Assembly (NCBI GenBank): GCA_963556145.1
Contig: OY744472.1
Coordinates: forward strand, 1,550,001 to 1,614,000
Reading direction: 5' to 3'
Origin: Hygrocybe punicea
Lineage: Eukaryota > Basidiomycota > Agaricomycetes > Agaricales > Hygrophoraceae
Length of the DNA: 64,000 bases
The notes under the pieces were generated by a model. It made no database searches and was not told where the DNA came from. It saw only the letters and a list, made by a program, of their open reading frames with translations. The first letter of the stretch is position 1. Every line of letters starts with the position of its first letter. Of the stretch, positions 1 to 13,613 are shown one piece after another. The position numbers and the translations under genes were made by a program.

Positions 1-3000
1 CCATTTTCCGCGACGAACTTCATTCAACTCAGAATCTAGGTTGAGCGTCAAGGTAAAATAATGTCTTTTCTGTAAATAACTATCATCTGGGGTGACTTTC
101 TGGATTGGCTTGCTAGTCCTCCGGATTTTCGGGATATATACTCACGCTCAGCTCCGCCTAAGTTTGTGGAACTCAATGAGTTATCAGCTCTGCAGCAAAG
201 GTCGGGAGTACAGGCGCAGGTATCCCACAGATGCCAGCAGCAACCTCATGATTCAGTGCATGACCACTTCTTTCAGATGTATTTTCCGAAATCGACCCCG
301 TCCAAACGGGGATAGCATTCTACCTGCGTCGTTCCCTCATTTCATGGAGCTTAATCCTGAAGTGGATGTACCCGAAATACCCAGTGAAGATTTGAACGAG
401 GTTAGCCCATTCGTTTCTTTACGTTGTACTTATCTCAGTGGTTCTTATAGCTTCATTCCTTACTGGTGTACGTCTCGCTCGACGATACTCAATACTCCAA
501 TTAATCATCCTTTAAGCACGCACAAATTTATACCGTTCTCCCAAGTATGAATTGCTGAAACATCTCTGGTGCCCAGACTAATTTGATCAATGTGACTGGC
601 AGACATTTTGGAACAGTGAGTTCCAAGTTCTCGGTGCATGATTTGTGGGACTTACGTTCCGTTTAGGTATAATCGCCGACCAGGATGTCGTCCATGTATT
701 CCACTTAAAGTGTGTTTGTTGTTCTGCATATGCGCCATCTCATGCGTTTTACCCAGTCCGCAAGAAGAAGAAATAGTGCACCATCAACAGTCCTGTTATG
801 TTCTTGGACGCAGTGGTACAGGGTAAGGGAAACGGAAATTAAAAGCCACAACTCGAGATGCACGCTCTTACTCCTATAGAAAAACGATCACCATGGCCCA
901 CAAGATATTCTTCAAGGAGATGTTTGGGGAGTGGAGTGACCGCGAAGGCTTGGATAAACACCGCCAACTCTTTGTAACCAAGTCGAGGATGTTGGCGAAG
1001 AAGGTCAACGAATTTTATTCTAACTTGAAGAGATCTCAAGCCACAGCTGGTCTTTCTCTTCAAGCATTGGTTGAACTTGCGAAGACACAACCCGACAAAC
1101 GGGATGACAAGGGCTTATTGAGCTACTACGACGAACCTGAATGGCGGCCGAATCTCCCACGTCGATTTAGCCTATTGAAAAACGAGAACTTTCCGTTGTT
1201 CATTACATTCGACGATGTACGTCCTATTTTGTCTACATGTTGCCGTGACCGTTTATATTCCTCCTTTACGAAAGCTATGCACTCAACTGGAGGCCGATAT
1301 TGTAAATGCACTCGATATGGTTGGCAACAAGCGTTCACTGCGTGAGGACATTGCTTCAGATACACGACCATTGTAGTGACATGCTTCTCCCAGCGTCTTC
1401 GTGGCGGCCTGCTACACTAATCTCGCCACGTCGTTTTGTCGAATTGTATTGGTCTCACTTCCCGAGAGAGCTTACCAAAGGCTTGGGTTAGGATGTTTCT
1501 TATCATCTTCCGAAGCCATGGTTCATCTCGCGTGTGTAGATCCTTCGCAGGTGTTCAGCGAATTCATGGGTGAGAAAGTTGCACGTCTTTAGGCACTCGG
1601 TTTGAAAACCGCACACAGGGGTAATCAAGGGATCCAAGGAAGCCCTCGCGACGGAAGAACGTATTCTGGACCAAGAGACTTATGAAAAGCTTAGCGTTCG
1701 CTGTTACTGGACTTTCGCTACTCAGAGGAATAGAATATACCGTCTTTTCCAAGCATACCTGAAACAAAAGCGCAAATACGGTGATTATGACATGGCTGAT
1801 AGGCAAGTGTACTGGCTGCCTGGAGAGCATCTTTTTAATCATCCTGCCGCAAGAACATATCGTCTCATCGATGCAATACAGAAATCTGGTGTCCCTGGCC
1901 AGAAAATTGATTATTTGTGCGTTTTCTCTTTCTTTCCGGGAAATCAAACAGATGAACCTTACAGGTATGTTGACGAGGCCCAGGACAATTTGCTCATTGA
2001 TGCTTCCTGTGAGTGATGAAATCTAGGTATTCCTTGAGAGAGTGACTGTTGGGTAGTGTTGCGATCTTTATGTGCAAGACCCGATGGTCTGTTTTGGGCT
2101 GGCGATACAGCGCAGACAATAGCAGCCGGCAGCTCTTTCAGGTTCAATGATTTGAAATCGTTCTTATTCGAGATCGAAGTGAGTCTTGCTTCGCGAGATG
2201 CATCAATTAGAGGCTCAACATTTAACGATTCAACCTTTGTAGCTTCAGAGAAGGAAAATATTTGATGGCATCGGCATCCCCAAAGGGTTGATGTTGCCGC
2301 CTCAAACCTTTCAACTCACAGTTAACTATAGATCTCATGGAGGCATCATCAATTGTGGCCATTCTGTTATTGAGCTAATCACCAGCTTCTGGCCTGAATC
2401 GATTGATAGCCTCTCTCCTGAGAAGGCCATAGTTGACGGAGTGAAACCTGTCTTCTTCAGTACACAAGGCCAGGTTAAAGCCATATGCGAACAATTCCGC
2501 GATTCATCGTAAGTCTATTATGAACTCGCTTGGTTGTGAAATTCAGCCAGAAAGCAGGGCATCTCACATCGGGTTCGGCGCTCATCAATGTAAGTGACGT
2601 TACATGTGTTCATATGATCAGATGATCGCTACACACTTCAGGCATTCTTGTTCGTGATGACACTGCCCGGTCTAAGCTCGTCGGCGAAATAGGCAAAGAC
2701 GGTTTGATCCTGTGAGTATCTCCTTTGTTAAACTGTTCTTTACCAGTAATCTGTACGTGGAGGACCCTTTACGAAGCAAAAGGTTTGGAGTTTGGAGATG
2801 TACGAAATTTCATTGCCCCACGGAAGATTGTTCTTTGATCATGTATTCCGCGTTCAGGTTCTTTTGTACAATTTCTTCAACGACTCAACTGCCGACCCTT
2901 CGCAATGGCAAATTGTCCTGAAGGGTCTCGACCTCGAAGTTGGCCATCTTGCAATACAAGCACCCCATTTTGACGAGACGCGTTACACTTGCATTTGTAG

Positions 3001-6000
3001 TGAAGTATGAATACGTCCAGGTTGTTCTCGTATAACCATTAACTTCACGGGCACAGTTGAAATTTCTATACGTTGCTATTACAAGAGCAAGGCAGAATCT
3101 GTGGATTGTGGACTGTTCTGCTAAGAGCCAACCAATGCTGGTGGGTTCTCGACGACAATAGTCACTGTATTACCTCTGATTTTCGTTTCCAGCAATTGTG
3201 GACCACAAAAAACCTCATTCATGTTCACCCTTCTGGAGTTGCAGTCCCCATCCTCGCTGTATCCTCTTCTTCGGAAGAATGGGCTACCCAGGGAAGAATG
3301 TTCTTTCGGCACAGCCGATACCGTCAAGCAATGCAATGTTTCAAGAAGGCGGCTCTCCGTAATGAAGCAGCAATAGCAGAAGCATGTATGTTACGAGAAG
3401 ATGCTGCAGCGATACCTGCCGTCGAGCATCATAGCATTCGACGTAGAAAAGCGTTTCAGGTTGCTGCGGAAGCTTTCCTTAAATGTCCCGATACACTCAC
3501 ATCGAAATCAGACATGCGAAAGTGCTTCCGCAACGCTGGGAATTGCTTTGAACTTGCGGGTGATCGAATTGAGGATGCCGCGCAAGCGTACAGGAATGCA
3601 GAGGAATACACTCTTCTGGCCCTCCTTTTCCTCAACGCTCAATTGGTTATCCGCGCCCTCCAAGTTGTAGAAAGTCATTCCGACGTAGTAGAACAAGATG
3701 TAGCCAGGGCAGTCTACGATCAAGCTCGACTACGGTATTTGGAACGGCATCAGTTAGAGTGCGTTCGTCGTATACTACTCCGAGGTGTTTGCCACATGAA
3801 ATTTCTCCACAGCAAAGCCCGCAAACTCTTCCACACAGATGAGGAAGCGTTGGAGTTCATGGAGGACCATGATATGTCTGTTCAACAAGCAGCATTTCTC
3901 GAAACAATCGGCAGAATCATGGACGCAGCCGAGCTTCATTTCAAGAAAGGTCGACCTGTGGAAGCAGTCGCGCTATTTTTACAAGACAGTTCCAACACAC
4001 ACTCCGTGAAACGAGGGTGTCAATGCATTCTGAAAACTTTATGGGAACATGTCAGTTTTGGAACCAAGCGAGAATCTGTCAAGGAAAACCCCATCGTCGC
4101 CGAACTCCTAGATTATGCGGATCAACAAAAGTCCGAGTCGTTTGGAGAAAGCGGTGCTGCAGAGGTACGCTTAGTATTTAACCGTCAACGTTTGTCTCCA
4201 TCGTTCATGACATGACAAAGATGTCAATGTTCCGTGCTATCATTGATGAAAATTTCGTGCAACTCGAGCGGCTGGCAGGTGTGTTCATCGCTAACAAGAA
4301 CCACATCTCTGCTCTTCTGTGCTTGGATTACATTTTCGGTCCAACTCCTCTTATTTCCATTTCGTCGGGTTACTCCGCCCTGGGTACTTTCTATACCTAT
4401 GCAGAGCTATTGAAAGACACCAACGCTACTGATCCGTGGACAAACACACACACGCAGAAGTTGTTTGGCCTCAAAAATGTTCCATCCGACAATGCCGTTT
4501 CGATACCAATCGGAACGTTCCTCAGACGGCGTCTGGTTCCTTCCAGGTTTGGCGCGCAACATACTAGTAAACAGTCCGGGGCTGCCATGCTCACTCGGCA
4601 GGAATTGTTGACAGTCTTCAAAGGGTCTCTTCAAGGGCGTCTCAAAAATCGCGTTTTGGCAGAAAATGATATGTGCTCTAGGGCAGTCCGGGCGCCGTGC
4701 CTTTCCCTCCGCATCTTTGGCCAATGCGATACCAAGCCGTGCTTCTTGAACCACACTGTAATGCCAAACTTTCGCTCATTTAACCTGCATGTCGGAGTTG
4801 GCTTACAACAAATATTGATTGTTGATACTTTGAGTTTGATGGGCACGAAATCCGTGCCAGAGCTGCCGAGATTGCGACAGTAAGTGGAACACTTTGACGA
4901 TAATCACCAGACTGATGCTGAAGCTGTGGGGGCAGGTATTGGATTGATCAGCTATACGAAGCGCTGAATCCACCCTATCATGCACTTGGCACGCCTGCAA
5001 ACTTGGACCAGAAGCAGATTCCTCAGGCCAGTTCTGGACTCGAAACCGTAGGAAGGTGGATCGGAACCATAATCGATGATCTTGACCCCGCCACGCCCCC
5101 AACGACGTCGCTGACCTTACTTATGAAAGCAGCCCTCCTCATCTTTGAGCTTGAGGACATCCCTGACAATTTGAGACGGCACCCGTTCCTAAATGGTCGG
5201 TATGCCTGCGATGTGTATGGAATAATGAACATGTTGGAGTGTCTCTCCAGAAGCGAACCGGCTGATCTATACAAGGGACTCTCATTCTTGAGGTGAGTAT
5301 TTTCCAGACGCCATGCTTATCCAGCACTGACCAATTTTTAGGCAAGTCATAACAGGGAACCTGCCTATCGAGATAGGCGTTCTCTGCGATTTTGTCGACT
5401 ATCTCTGCGGTTCTCTTATTCTCGCCGAACGGTGTAGGACTCCGCGTAACGTAATGCTCCCGCGAAGTTGGATCCTGAGATTCGGGAAGTTCCTTAAACT
5501 GGCCGGCGAAGACACTGGCTTGTACGAGAATTGCGGTCAAGAGATTATCCTTGAGCCCGGGAATTCAGGAAACGAAAATACCCCTAGTCATATGGACGCG
5601 GTGCAAGGGGATACCCAGAAGTCAGAGGAAGGTTGGGAAAGACTCGGAGTTGAGTTGTCCGGAAGGAGTCTAGAGTTGGTCGAAACTCTGGGGAAATTAC
5701 TGTTACGCATGTATGAAGGTCATCATGCACTGTCCGTTGTGCATCCTCCAATGTTGGACACGAGACACCTGATGGATCCATGCCATCTTTATCATAAGAA
5801 TGATCTCTGGTTGGCGGTCCCCCATCTCCTCAGTGTCTTCGTGGCTCGTATGTACGTCCAAAATATGTTATCTGCGATGTTCTACCACCTAATCGTTATC
5901 TACAGTTGCAGAGCTTTGTGTTTATGTGAGCTTACTCTGTCTACGGCATCACCGAACGATTGATCTCTCCCGTAGTTTGGCATAACGTTGGGAATCCCGT

Positions 6001-6588
6001 ACACAACCCGTACATGATGCAAATGCTGGAGCCCTTGCGTACTATCGATGCTCTTTTACCAGCTGGCTTTCACAGTGGGTAGGTCAATAGCGGTCGAGAT
6101 TTATTACAACTACCACTCAATGTTGGCCATTTAGGTACGTTCATGCCAAGCATTGGGACGACATTGTACTCGTGTTGCAGCATTCGACAGCTGGATCGGC
6201 GATGGATGACATGGTCCAATTATGCATATCCCGCAGGACAGCCTACTCCTCAAAGGCTATTCCTGGGGTGCGACGAGTTGTTCACGAGGAAGGTGACCTG
6301 GTTGACCTCGACTACTCAAGATTTGCTCAATCATCGATTTCGCATAATTTTCGTCCGTTCATGCGGACTGCCGAAGGCTGGTGTGCCGTCCTTGGTAGCG
6401 GCAATCGTGGTCATTCCCATCCAGGCCTGGAAAAACGTCATGGAGTCGTCACTACACTCAAGGACGGGATGGAGGGTGAGTTGCAGGGGCAAGATTTGGG
6501 TAGTCGGTCTGTCACGACCATGTTCCCCCTAGAAGAGGAGTGTGTGCAACCGCCACCTCAGCATGGCGGAACTTCCCTATCAGTATGA
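1..6588 (+). CDS. UvrD-family (SF1) helicase with repeat-rich C-terminus, TRANK1-like; 5' partial
   Basis: A multi-exon gene whose start lies before the window. The Walker A motif GRSGTGKT is split by an intron: GRSGTG is encoded near 808-830 and KT resumes near 890. Further SF1 motifs follow in order: VDEAQD near 1970, GDTAQTI near 2103, NYRSH near 2325, a motif like YEAKGLEFGDV near 2770-2810, and AITRARQNLW near 3075. After the helicase comes a long helical region (3240-4160) of the kind found in TPR-containing TRANK1-like proteins, then a poorly conserved tail with a Cys/His cluster near 4730. The last exon ends at 6588. The family is expanded in Agaricomycetes and its substrate is unknown. 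Near 310-330 the two recognisable parts of the N-terminal region lie in different frames (PKSTPSKRG against GDSILPASF), so a one-base frameshift or an unrecognised intron is possible. The family call is strong; exact exon borders and intactness are uncertain. Confidence 0.85.
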
Positions 6589-8218
6589 TTTCCTGGAGGA
6601 TTAATAGTTTTGGTGTCATGGTTTTCCCCAAATATCGATGCCGACTTTCTGTGTCGTGTTTATAGTGTGTTCTAAAATATTTTGCAATTCATTGCCGTGT
6701 GACGATTATGAAGTGGTAAAGAAATTTCCCTGAATGCAAGTCTTAGTATTTGAAAAGAGGTAGCAAACTAACTCATGGGGACTCCACAGAAGTGATATGG
6801 AAAGCAAGAGGAAATGTGTGACGCTTTCGCAGACAAGGCATAGTCAAAAAAAATGAGGTGTCCGCAGCTAAATGACACCGCTACAGCAAATCAAAAACGA
6901 GGGCGAAGGCCCAAGGCTTGCAGAAGCAAGCCAGAAAAGCCGGGGTTGTGTGGGATGCGGCAGTTCTGGGGAAGGTATAACATTGGTTGAAGGAAGGACC
7001 GGTTACGGCTCCTTCGCCATGAGCGTGGCAGTGTCTGATGCTCTACTCGGAGGAACCATCGTGTCAATTCCGGATTAGTCTGCGACTCGGCGACGGTTTG
7101 CACAGAGTCGGGGTAACCCCTGGGTGCGGAACAGGACTTGGAGACTCCACATGAGCATATACGAATTGACAGGGTGCTCTGGAATATTGATCCATGCCGT
7201 TCACCAATCACTCCTCGTACCCTGGAACCGCATGCTCACAGACTATCCAACACTGTCCCATATGTGGGGTCAAGCCAGCGGTAGGTACGTAGTGCCCGTA
7301 ACGATGCATGCTTTTGCGGAAATTTTCAAGAGATTGAGATTTTATTCACCCATGCGAGGACTTGCGGGGGACGATCAACTTTCACAAAATGTCAGTCCAC
7401 GAGCACATCTGCGCCTTTGGTCTTGCTATCGGGAACGACTTGCAGAGACCTTCGACGCTTTCAGGCTAGATGGTTCTTGATTTGAGTATCTGGCTGCTGC
7501 AGAACGAACGACATCGTCAATGGCATGTTAAAATTGTAGACTGCGAATGTAGGCCGGGAATAATGATGTCCAGGCGCAATGTTGCAAGGCGGCAACACAG
7601 CGGTCCTAATCCTCACTTCATCACAAAAGTTAATAGATATGTATGGGATAAATTCTCACATGTTTGGGGGAAGAAAATTAAACCTGTCAAATGCAAGCGT
7701 GAGGACATCTCAAAATGATTCTAGTTGGTGTTGAGTTGTTGTGGAGTAGCACTGCCAGGTCCTACATTCGGATCCCGGACTTAGTATGGTCCACAAGGTG
7801 AGTAATAGTACTCGGGCCTCTTGTCATGACGAAAAGCGGCTAACGACGGAGTGTGCAGGCGAAGTCAAGAGTTCGATTTCAAGCTATTGTACCACGAGCG
7901 GTGGTAGGTGTATGTTTCACGCTGTCTTCACTGCCGAGTTTCTCCTGGATATTTCTTGGCCAAGTCACGGTGCTTGGAAGTTGGAACGGCTCCTGGAACG
8001 GCTGCAAGGAATTTTTCAACGTTTCTGATGGTCCTGTGGTAAATGTCAGAATGTCAGAATCTTAGTGCCACTGGGCCCGGCTTTCGCCGGCTGCAGCCGA
8101 AGCGATGGCCCAACTTCCTAAATAGTCACTTACTTGAAGTTTTATCCTTTCAAGTTGACGCCGCCTACCAGTGAAAATCGGATTATTCGGCGCGATCAGG
8201 ACTAAAATGGGGGGCGTT
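6589..8218. other. Intergenic stretch without a recognised gene
   Basis: Short open frames occur (for example 7124-7480) but none has a recognisable motif or convincing exon continuation. The stretch separates the helicase gene from the glutathione synthetase gene. No repeat or transposon signature was seen. Confidence 0.5.
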
Positions 8219-8232
8219 TCCGGTATAAATCT
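8219..8232 (+). promoter_or_regulatory. Probable TATA box of the glutathione synthetase gene
   Basis: GGTATAAATC lies about 75 bases before the ATG at 8300. The spacing suits a core promoter with a short pyrimidine/A-rich leader. It is assigned by sequence and position only. Confidence 0.5.
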
Positions 8233-8299
8233 ACCTCTGGTTCGGTTTACAGAGGTTGATCATACAACTTTCCACACCACCAAACTTATACGGTAGAAC

Positions 8300-10156
8300 A
8301 TGGCTTCTAGTAAGGTTAAACTTTTCGAGTACCAGCCCCCTTCACTTTCCGAGGCTCAGATCGAAGCGTTAACTTCGCAAGCCACGACGTACGCTCTCTC
8401 CCATGGTTTGATGTACCTCCTCCCAACTGGGTCCCATCCCTCCGCCCCAACATCCCCTATCCATGCGCCGCTGACGCTGTTTCCATCACCTTTTCCTCGA
8501 AAACTTTTCCAGCTGGCTCAGAGGCTGCAGAGGATTTACAATGTGCTATATGCCCGAATCGCACTCGATGAAGATGTTCTAGATTCAATTCTGAGTACCC
8601 ATCAAGGTGTTGGCAAAGTTGATGAATTTATTGGTAAGCTTTGGACTGGATGGAAACAATTAAGAGACGAAGGTCTGGTTCAGGTGTGTGAACCCGATGA
8701 TTTGGTCCTGTCCCGACCGTTCCTTGAAAAATCGGACCGTCGTTCGCATTCCACTCTCAGTACTTCGCTGATAAAATGGTCCTTAGCCGATTCAACTGGG
8801 CATCTATCGATCGGACTACCTCCTACATGCACCCGGAGCAGCCACGCATGGACCAATGTCCTTGAAACAAGTCGAGTTCAATACCATAACTTCCTCATAT
8901 CCCGCCCTTTCCGAGCTTACAGCTGGGATGCACAAGTGAAGATGTTGTGTTCTCATTGTTCTATCTCGTTAATATGCCGTTGTGAAGGTATCTCCATAAA
9001 TCCACGCAATTTTATAATACACCGTACCTCAAAGATCCAGATTTCCCGGCTAATAATTCCACCGCTGAGGTAGTGGAAGCCTTGGCTATCGCTCACGAGG
9101 CCTACAACGTAGATGGGTGACTCACACTTCATGCCCCATTTATCTCGCCGATCCTCATTGATAACAAGTTCTCAGATCCTTTTCGTTGTCCAGGAAGGCG
9201 AACGTAACATCTTTGACCAACGCTTGCTTGAATATGAACTCCTGCAGAAGTAAGCAGCAATCCTCACGTGTTCGCCTTCGTTCTTAATTTTGTCTTCCTT
9301 CAGGCACTCGATCCATGTGGTTCGACAATCTTTGGATGATCTCGCGCATTCTGCAACTCTCGATCCGATCACGCGAGCGCTACGCGTCACTCCCCCCGGA
9401 TTTCCAAATGCTATTGAAATATTGGTAGTATACTACCGCACTGGAAGCAATCCCAGGGATTATCCCACGCCGACACGTTACACAACTCGCTTCTTTCTCG
9501 AACGCTCCAAAGCAATAAAGTGTCCTTCCATCGCTCTCCAGCTTGCTGGTTGTAAGAAGGTGCAGCAAGTGCTCACCCAGCCAGGAATGCTAGAGCGATT
9601 CTTATGTGATGAATCCCGATGGGGAAAGGTCATTTTCGATGAAGAGCAATTAAAAGACATGCGGTCGAATTGGATGACGATGTGGGCCTTGGATCTTGAA
9701 GAGGGATCTAATTTGGCAGCCGTAGATTCGGCTGCAGGCAATGAAGGGTTGGGAATGCGCAAAGCTCGGGAGCTAGCGTCATCACTCGTTCTCAAACCGC
9801 AGCGTGAAGGCGGGGGAAATAACGTATTCAGAGATGACATTCCGCCCTTTCTTGACACGGTTCCGCCGCTCCAACGTCAGCTTTGGGTTGCTATGGAGTT
9901 TATTGTTCCCCCACAGGGCATACGTAACTACTTGATACGCGCGGATGGGACAGAGAGCCAGAGGGGAATAGCTGTAAACACAGACATCGTGAGTGAGCTG
10001 GGGATATTTGGGTGGGCGCTGTATGGGGGTTTGGATGGGGAGATTATAGAGAAAGAGGCAGGATGGTTGGTTAGGACGAAGGGAAAGGACACCAATGAAG
10101 GTGGCGTGCATGCTGGATTTGGAGTCTTGGATTCGCTGGTGTTGCTGGATGACTGA
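8300..10156 (+). CDS. GSH2: Glutathione synthetase (eukaryotic type)
   Basis: Predicted to perform the second step of glutathione synthesis, the ATP-dependent joining of gamma-glutamylcysteine and glycine, in the cytosol. Five exons give one continuous 526-residue protein: 8300-8683, 8787-8935, 8988-9108, 9176-9249 and 9304-10156. All introns are short GT..AG. Family landmarks are present in order: RSDYLLHAP, KQVEFNTI (substrate-binding region), LFVVQEGERNIFDQR, AIKCPSIALQLAG, the glycine-rich loop LKPQREGGGNNVF, and the C-terminal block GWLVRTKGKDTNEGGVHAGF. Length is close to the family norm (about 480-510). The ATG at 8300 is the first after a TATA-like box. The gene appears intact. Confidence 0.95.
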
Positions 10157-10304
10157 CCTCTTTCTTCGGAGTATCATCAGTACGCCATCGCTTAATCGTA
10201 TAAGGATTCTTGAGGAAATCGAAGGTGTGGCTCGTTGATACTCAAAGCTCTTCCAGCAACTTTGTAGTCATAATATAGTGCACGCTTCATATCCAGCTGG
10301 TCCA

Positions 10305-12054
10305 TCAGAATCCGACCCACATGCGCAAATCAATCACCTCCTTCTCCAACGCTACAGCCCTCTCACGTTCCTCCGACCTGAGCTTCACAAGGAGTGGAAG
10401 CAAGGTGCCCACATTGCCCCACCGTCCACACCGTCGCAAAATCTCGGACCCTGGGTTACCCTCGTCCTCTTTGTCCATATCCCAGGTGTAATCAGCATCA
10501 ATACGACACGTACCGGGGCATATGCGGCTGAGAAATTGTGCAACGGGCTGGTGGTCGTCGATGTTGGATACCCCCATTGACAACATGGTCAACGATCGGA
10601 AGACCGGTAGTTCTGTTGTGGAAGGGATGTCTGGGACGATGGTGGCGTCAAGAAACAAGCCAAGGTGGTCCAAATTCGGACAATGACGAGCGAATGGAAG
10701 CAGAGATTGCAAGGTGAGCGTCGTACACAAGTATGCTGGGTCGCTATTGAGGATCAGAGTCTGCAGCGACGGCCATCTGACTGCGATTTCTTCCAGGTTC
10801 TCCAATCGCAGATCCAGCGGGTATTGATGTTGAATATCGAAAGCAGTGAGATTTGGGCAATCGAGAATGGGTTTCAGGTTCTCAAAAGTGATTTGATCTT
10901 CCTTTCTAGGTAATGTCCCTACTAGAATGGGCGCGATGAGCGATGCCAGGATGAGAGTTTCCAGGAGCCGACAGTTGTCAGCGATGACTTTGAGGAAGTC
11001 ATGGACTTCAGACGGGCCCTCTACCAAAGGAGACTCGACGTAAAGCTCGGTTAAATTGATTGGAGCAAAGGCAGAGTTCAGAAATCGAGTCATGTTGGGC
11101 AACGAAGTCACGAGCGAAAAATTCCATAACGATGGAAATGCGCCGGCAGATAACGAAGGTGAGAAGTGCATGATATCGAGTGCTTCTCCTAAACCTTGTT
11201 CTGCGTCATATTCAAAGTCGATGACGCCAAGGTGCTCGAGTCTTGAAAGGGCTGCTGTGGCTCTGGAGGTCAGGTAAAAGCGGGGAAACACAACCTCGCG
11301 GAGCCTCGGAAGACCTTGAAAAAGTTTGATGAAAGAGTCTTCCACATCCCTCATGGGGATAGTTGTTCTTATGTCAAGGTGGTCGAGGGCGGGCATACGA
11401 GTGATGATATCTCGGAAGAACGGATCCGGGTTTCTGGCAGTGCAAGGCAAACAAAATACGAATTTCTTGACATTTTCGTGCATGAATAGAACGGAGAGAC
11501 ATAACGTTGACTCCATTTCGACCGTCCACTCGAAGGTGCTCAAGTTTGGGAGAAAGTTCAGACTTGTTCGAGTCTTCACTATATCTTCGAAGACATGCTC
11601 GAGCAGGTGAGTGTCTTTGATTTCACTGAACCGAAGTTGGCGTACACGTCGTCCATATCGCTCGAACCTCTTCCAGTCGCTTGCGTCAGGAAGTCTCTCA
11701 AATTCCTGTGAGAAACTTGATTAAGGAAAGAAAAAGTGTGGTCGCGGCGGCGGGCAACTGCAGAGAGAAAACAATGCTCACATAGTTTTCTCCAATCTTC
11801 GCCAAAAGACTGAACAGCTTTCTGCTGTCCTCGACACTGTGCCAAAGACAGTCCAGTGAGATCTCATGCCACACCTTGCACACGCATGCGGTGTTGGAGA
11901 GATCGGCTTTATCCAAATCGCTAAGTATCAAACTTAGCAACTCGGGAATATACGACGGGCTTGGGGCGTTGAAGAATCTCGGCTCTGAACAAGAGGGGGT
12001 TAATTAGCTAGTAGAGTAGTGAAAAAGTAGTGAACCGTCGCACTATGATCCATG
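10305..12054 (-). CDS. F-box/leucine-rich-repeat-like protein
   Basis: Probable substrate receptor of an SCF ubiquitin ligase. Proposed exons on the minus strand are 12054-12037, 11982-11782 and 11705-10305, giving 539 residues. Exon 2 encodes the F-box (IPELLSLILSDLDKADL, then TACVCKVWHEISLDCLW). After the intron the frame resumes as EFERLPDASDWKRFERYG, the usual linker of this Agaricomycete F-box class. The remainder is a series of irregular Leu-rich segments such as LETLILASLIAPIL and LQTLILNSDPAYL. The 18-base first exon is the least certain part; it depends on an acceptor that reads CAGAG. These proteins form a large lineage-specific family and the target is unknown. It converges on the 3' end of the glutathione synthetase gene. 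Confidence 0.8.
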
Positions 12055-12309
12055 GCGCGAGGCGCGCTTGTCGTTGTTCACGACAACTGTGAGACACTGA
12101 GATGGGCCGCCAATATTCAATATTTGAAATTATATTTCTACACATGGGTCTGAAACTTCAACGTTAATACGCCCTTGAACCAGGGCTCGTAAACGGAACG
12201 ATCCCCCAATATTAAATGTTCCCTACCCTGACTTATATCCTATCATAGCAGCTTGCAATTGTCTCCGAGACGAAAGGCCCTAGGCCCTCATATTGCAATT
12301 ATTATACAG

Positions 12310-13410
12310 ATGTTGCCTCGCCAGCGGTTCCCGCCTCTCCAATGTTCTGGCAACGTTGCGCGCTACCATCGACAAATCAACAGCTTCAAGTTGAAGCCCG
12401 TTTTTGAAACCAAAACCGAGACCCAACATACCCATGCCAATTCAATCAACAGGACTAGGCATTGTGGAGAACCTTTCCCCGTTAGCTACAGAAGAAACCT
12501 CAGAAAATACACAGAGATGCGAATTTCGAGGAGCCTGTCATGGGTCTTGCGCCATGCCGCGCAGAATGCAGGTTTGACGATGCGGCCGGATGGGTATGTG
12601 CGCGTCAAGGATCTGGTTTGTCGCATCCAACACTGCTGGGACGTTCTTTCGCTGAGGATCACTAGCTAAACAACATTAGGTTTCGAGGCCTCGAAATCCT
12701 TACTCTCGAGAAAATTGTCAAAGAGGATCGCAAGAAAAGATTCAACCTATTGTATGAACCCGCCAGCACTAACTCCACAGACACAGATGTCTGGTGGATC
12801 CGAGCGAACCAGGGACATTCCATCAAGGTTGGCTTGCGTGTGTACCACCTTCTCACGCAGGTCTGATACCTTTTATTTTAGCTGATAGATCCCGACTTGC
12901 AACCGATCTATTCGGCTAGTGAGATATGTATGGCCGTTCACGGGACGTCTCGTCGAGCATGGGAGTTCATATGTGGGCTATAATTCACTCATTACTTGCT
13001 GCTCTTACCCATGGCGCGTATACTAAAGCCCGTCGAGGAATATCAAAGATGGGTCGAAATCACATACACCTTGCTCAGGGCATCGCTGGTAAGACTTTCA
13101 ACAGCGGTGCGTCAACTGTAACATACAACCTCGGATCCTTCTCCAATTCTTTTTTTCCCGTCTAGGCATACGCGCCTCGTCTGAGATCCTGATACACGTT
13201 AACATCCAGAAAGCCCTCTCCAATGGAATTCCCTTTTACCTTTCGACAAACGGCGTGGTTCTCACACCAGGTGACGAGTTTGGAGTCTTACAGACCAAGT
13301 TTTTTCAGCGCGTGACGGCGTGGAATGGTGAGGTAGAGACGGATGTGATTCCTGAACGGGGGATTGTCAAGCTAGATGAAAATAAAGTACTGAAGAGTGA
13401 TAGACCGTAA
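12310..13410 (+). CDS. TPT1: tRNA 2'-phosphotransferase (Tpt1/KptA family)
   Basis: Predicted to remove the 2'-phosphate left at the ligated junction of spliced tRNAs, using NAD+. Conserved blocks appear in order over several exons: LSWVLRHAAQNAGL and RPDGYVRVKDL (near 12535-12615), KRFNLLYEP, IRANQGHSIK (near 12800), IYSASEI then AVHGTSRRAWEF (12905-12975), GISKMGRNHIHLAQGIAG (13040-13090) and STNGVVLTPGDEFG (13250-13285). These hold the Arg-His-Arg-Arg type catalytic and NAD-binding residues of the family. The stop is TAA at 13408-13410. One junction is awkward: the conserved YVRVKDL block (12597-12615) and the next exon starting near 12680 do not join in frame at an obvious GT donor. The in-frame donor GTATGT lies just before YVRVKDL and would skip it. 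Start chosen at the in-frame ATG 12310; ATG 12517 is an alternative. Confidence 0.88.
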
Positions 13411-13613
13411 TTAGCCGTGACGGCCCTCACAGAGCCTTACTCTGGTTCGCCGAGAGCTGAAGTGGGATGAAAATCTCGCTCCAGTCTTCCCACTGGCAGG
13501 TCCAGATTTTGACAGACTTGCGCCAGAGCCCGATGAGAAACCACACAAGTCAAGCGGTTTTCTGGTTTACAAGTTTGAGAGTTATATTTCGAAAAGTCAT
13601 GTGACGCGAAGCA

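Noticed and set aside
7740..7900. tRNA-like segment around GAGTTCGATTTC
   Set aside because: The TTCGA loop is not enclosed by complementary stems and no A box lies at the right distance.
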